A stretch of 5,301 bases of DNA from an uncultured Collinsella sp. (GTDB lineage: Bacteria > Actinomycetota > Coriobacteriia > Coriobacteriales > Coriobacteriaceae). The stretch spans positions 1-5,301 of the forward strand of contig USMR01000082.1 of the NCBI GenBank assembly GCA_900555815.1, in the 5' to 3' direction. Of the stretch, positions 4,192 to 5,301 are shown one piece after another; position 1 is the first letter of the stretch; every line of letters begins with the position of its first letter. The notes under the pieces were generated by a model, which saw only the letters and a list, made by a program, of their open reading frames with translations, was not told where the DNA came from and did not search any database. A program made the position numbers and the translations under genes.

Positions 4192-5301
4192 TTACGACAG
4201 TGCAATACCGCCAAGCCAGCCCCAACGCACGCCAGAGCCAGTGCCATAGAAACTAATAAACGAATCAAGCGACTTAGACGTAATGGCACCCTCGTTGCTC
4301 ATAACGATGCCGCCGCCAACGTAGATACCCACATGACCGTAGATAAGGCCCGGAGCACCCGTGCCGCTGTGCGAGGAATCGGCCACGATCATGCCCACCT
4401 GCAGCGCCGAGCGGTCGGAGCTATAGCACCAGGCGTTAAACATGTCGCACGCATTGCCTCCAAAGTAGCCAACGCCGGCGTTACGGAAGACATTGGTAAC
4501 CCACGCCGCGCACCAGTTCTGACCCGGCGAAGGCGTGGAGTAGCACGCGTTGACGACGGCCTGCTGTTTGCCCGAGCCGGCATTCTGTTGCGGGGTTCCG
4601 GGCGCATACGATCCGCCACCCGAGCTTGAACCACCCGAGTAGGAATTGTTCTTGTTCGCGGCAGCCGCGGCAGCGGCAGCCTTCCTAGCAGCCTCCTCGG
4701 CCTGGGCGGCAGCGAGGATCTCGGAATCGCGCTGAGCCATGAGCTCCTTGACGTCGTCGGAAAGACCGTTCAGCACAGTCTGGACTTCTTGCTGCTTGGC
4801 CTGCATATCCTGCATCTGAGCAGTCTGCTGGTCCTTGAGCTTCTCTAAGTCGGCCTTCTGCGACTCGAGCTCGGTCTTTTGCGCATCGAGCTCTTCCTGG
4901 ATAGTCTGAATGTCCTCGATGGCGTCGCGGTCGCTCTTGTTGATCTTCTCAACATAGTGCGCATTGGCGACGAGTTCCTCAAACGAGCCAGAGGCCAGCA
5001 GCAGCGACAGAATGTTCGTGCCGCCGGACTTGTAGCTGGCGGCCACGCGATCGGAAAGGTCGTTGCGCTTCTTCTTGAGCTCGGCCTTCTTTTCATCGAT
5101 CTGGGCCTGCGTGTCGTCAATCTTGCCCTGGACATTCTCGATGTCGTTGAGGGTCTGGGCATTCTTGTTGGCCAGCGCCGCATACTCATTTGCGATGCTG
5201 TCGAGCTGGGCCTGAACCTCGTCGAGCTGGGCCTGGGCGGCATTCAGTTTATCGGTTGTTTCTTTGGAAGCCTCCGCCGCATGGGCGCGAGCGGGCAGGC
5301 C
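4192..5301 (-). CDS. Secreted PcsB-like coiled-coil protein with C-terminal NlpC/P60- or CHAP-type peptidase domain (N-terminus cut off)
   Basis: The frame is open from the right edge to a TAA at 4194-4192, giving 369 visible residues; the start lies outside the window. The first residues, LPARAHAAE, look like the end of a signal peptide with cleavage after an A-x-A. Residues about 14-85 and 118-200 are Gln/Lys/Glu-rich coiled coil. Between them, YKSGGTNILSLLLASGSFEE then YVEKINKSD (90-124) match the PcsB-type coiled-coil hinge. An Ala run (208-215) and a Ser/Gly linker (220-245) lead to the catalytic domain, with probable nucleophile C264 in GQNWCAAWV and H323 in YGHVGIYVGGG; the third residue is unclear. 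Proteins of this build cleave peptidoglycan cross-bridges during septation, often controlled by FtsEX. It is convergent with murB. NlpC/P60 versus CHAP cannot be settled by eye. Confidence 0.9.
   Translation of the reverse strand, partial: GLPARAHAAEASKETTDKLNAAQAQLDEVQAQLDSIANEYAALANKNAQTLNDIENVQGKIDDTQAQIDEKKAELKKKRNDLSDRVAASYKSGGTNILSLLLASGSFEELVANAHYVEKINKSDRDAIEDIQTIQEELDAQKTELESQKADLEKLKDQQTAQMQDMQAKQQEVQTVLNGLSDDVKELMAQRDSEILAAAQAEEAARKAAAAAAAANKNNSYSGGSSSGGGSYAPGTPQQNAGSGKQQAVVNACYSTPSPGQNWCAAWVTNVFRNAGVGYFGGNACDMFNAWCYSSDRSALQVGMIVADSSHSGTGAPGLIYGHVGIYVGGGIVMSNEGAITSKSLDSFISFYGTGSGVRWGWLGGIALS

Noticed and set aside
4028..4249. Short plus-strand frame running through the palindromic element
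   Set aside because: It consists of the palindrome arms translated, with no convincing ribosome site and no protein-like pattern.
4159..4629. 156-codon plus-strand open frame starting in the palindrome
   Set aside because: Antisense to the catalytic domain of the hydrolase; Arg/Ala-rich shadow translation.
5044..5046. GTG as the start of the hydrolase
   Set aside because: The same frame stays open upstream with coiled-coil sequence and a signal-peptide end (LPARAHAAE) to the window edge, so this GTG is an internal Val codon.

Overview
The window looks like a chromosomal stretch from a GC-rich Gram-positive gut bacterium, most likely a Coriobacteriia member such as Collinsella. This is inferred from the GC-rich third codon positions, clear Shine-Dalgarno sites, and the style of the MurB, LacI-type and PcsB-like proteins; no database search was run. 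The exception is roughly the first 300 bases, which read on the minus strand like the end of a Bacteroidetes capsule-export gene followed by the start of its usual partner.

Layout, left to right. Positions 1-70 (minus) hold the first 23 codons of a gene resembling a Bacteroidetes Wzc-type chain-length/tyrosine-kinase protein. Positions 84 to about 305 (minus) are the 3' end of a Wza-type polysaccharide export gene, joined in frame to a GntR/UTRA regulator (147-1022, minus) and interrupted by an amber codon where a tryptophan would be expected. A small uncharacterised protein (1061-1549, minus) lies just upstream of the regulator. A 249-base gap follows, carrying a 74-base hairpin element (1671-1744). 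Next come a LacI-family repressor (1799-2827, minus) and, divergently, murB (3011-3973, plus). An intrinsic terminator (3978-3999) and a 131-base palindromic element (4052-4182) separate murB from a convergent, secreted PcsB-like cysteine-peptidase cell-wall hydrolase (4192-5301, minus), which runs off the right edge just inside its signal peptide.

Two genes concern peptidoglycan: murB makes the UDP-MurNAc precursor in the cytosol, and the hydrolase probably cuts the finished wall outside the cell. The LacI gene shares a divergent promoter region with murB, and CG-centred dyads there suggest autoregulation, perhaps also of murB. The two points most worth checking are the actinobacterial/Bacteroidetes junction at the left end (real transfer or chimeric assembly) and the two intergenic palindromes, which have different interiors but share the same outer ends.
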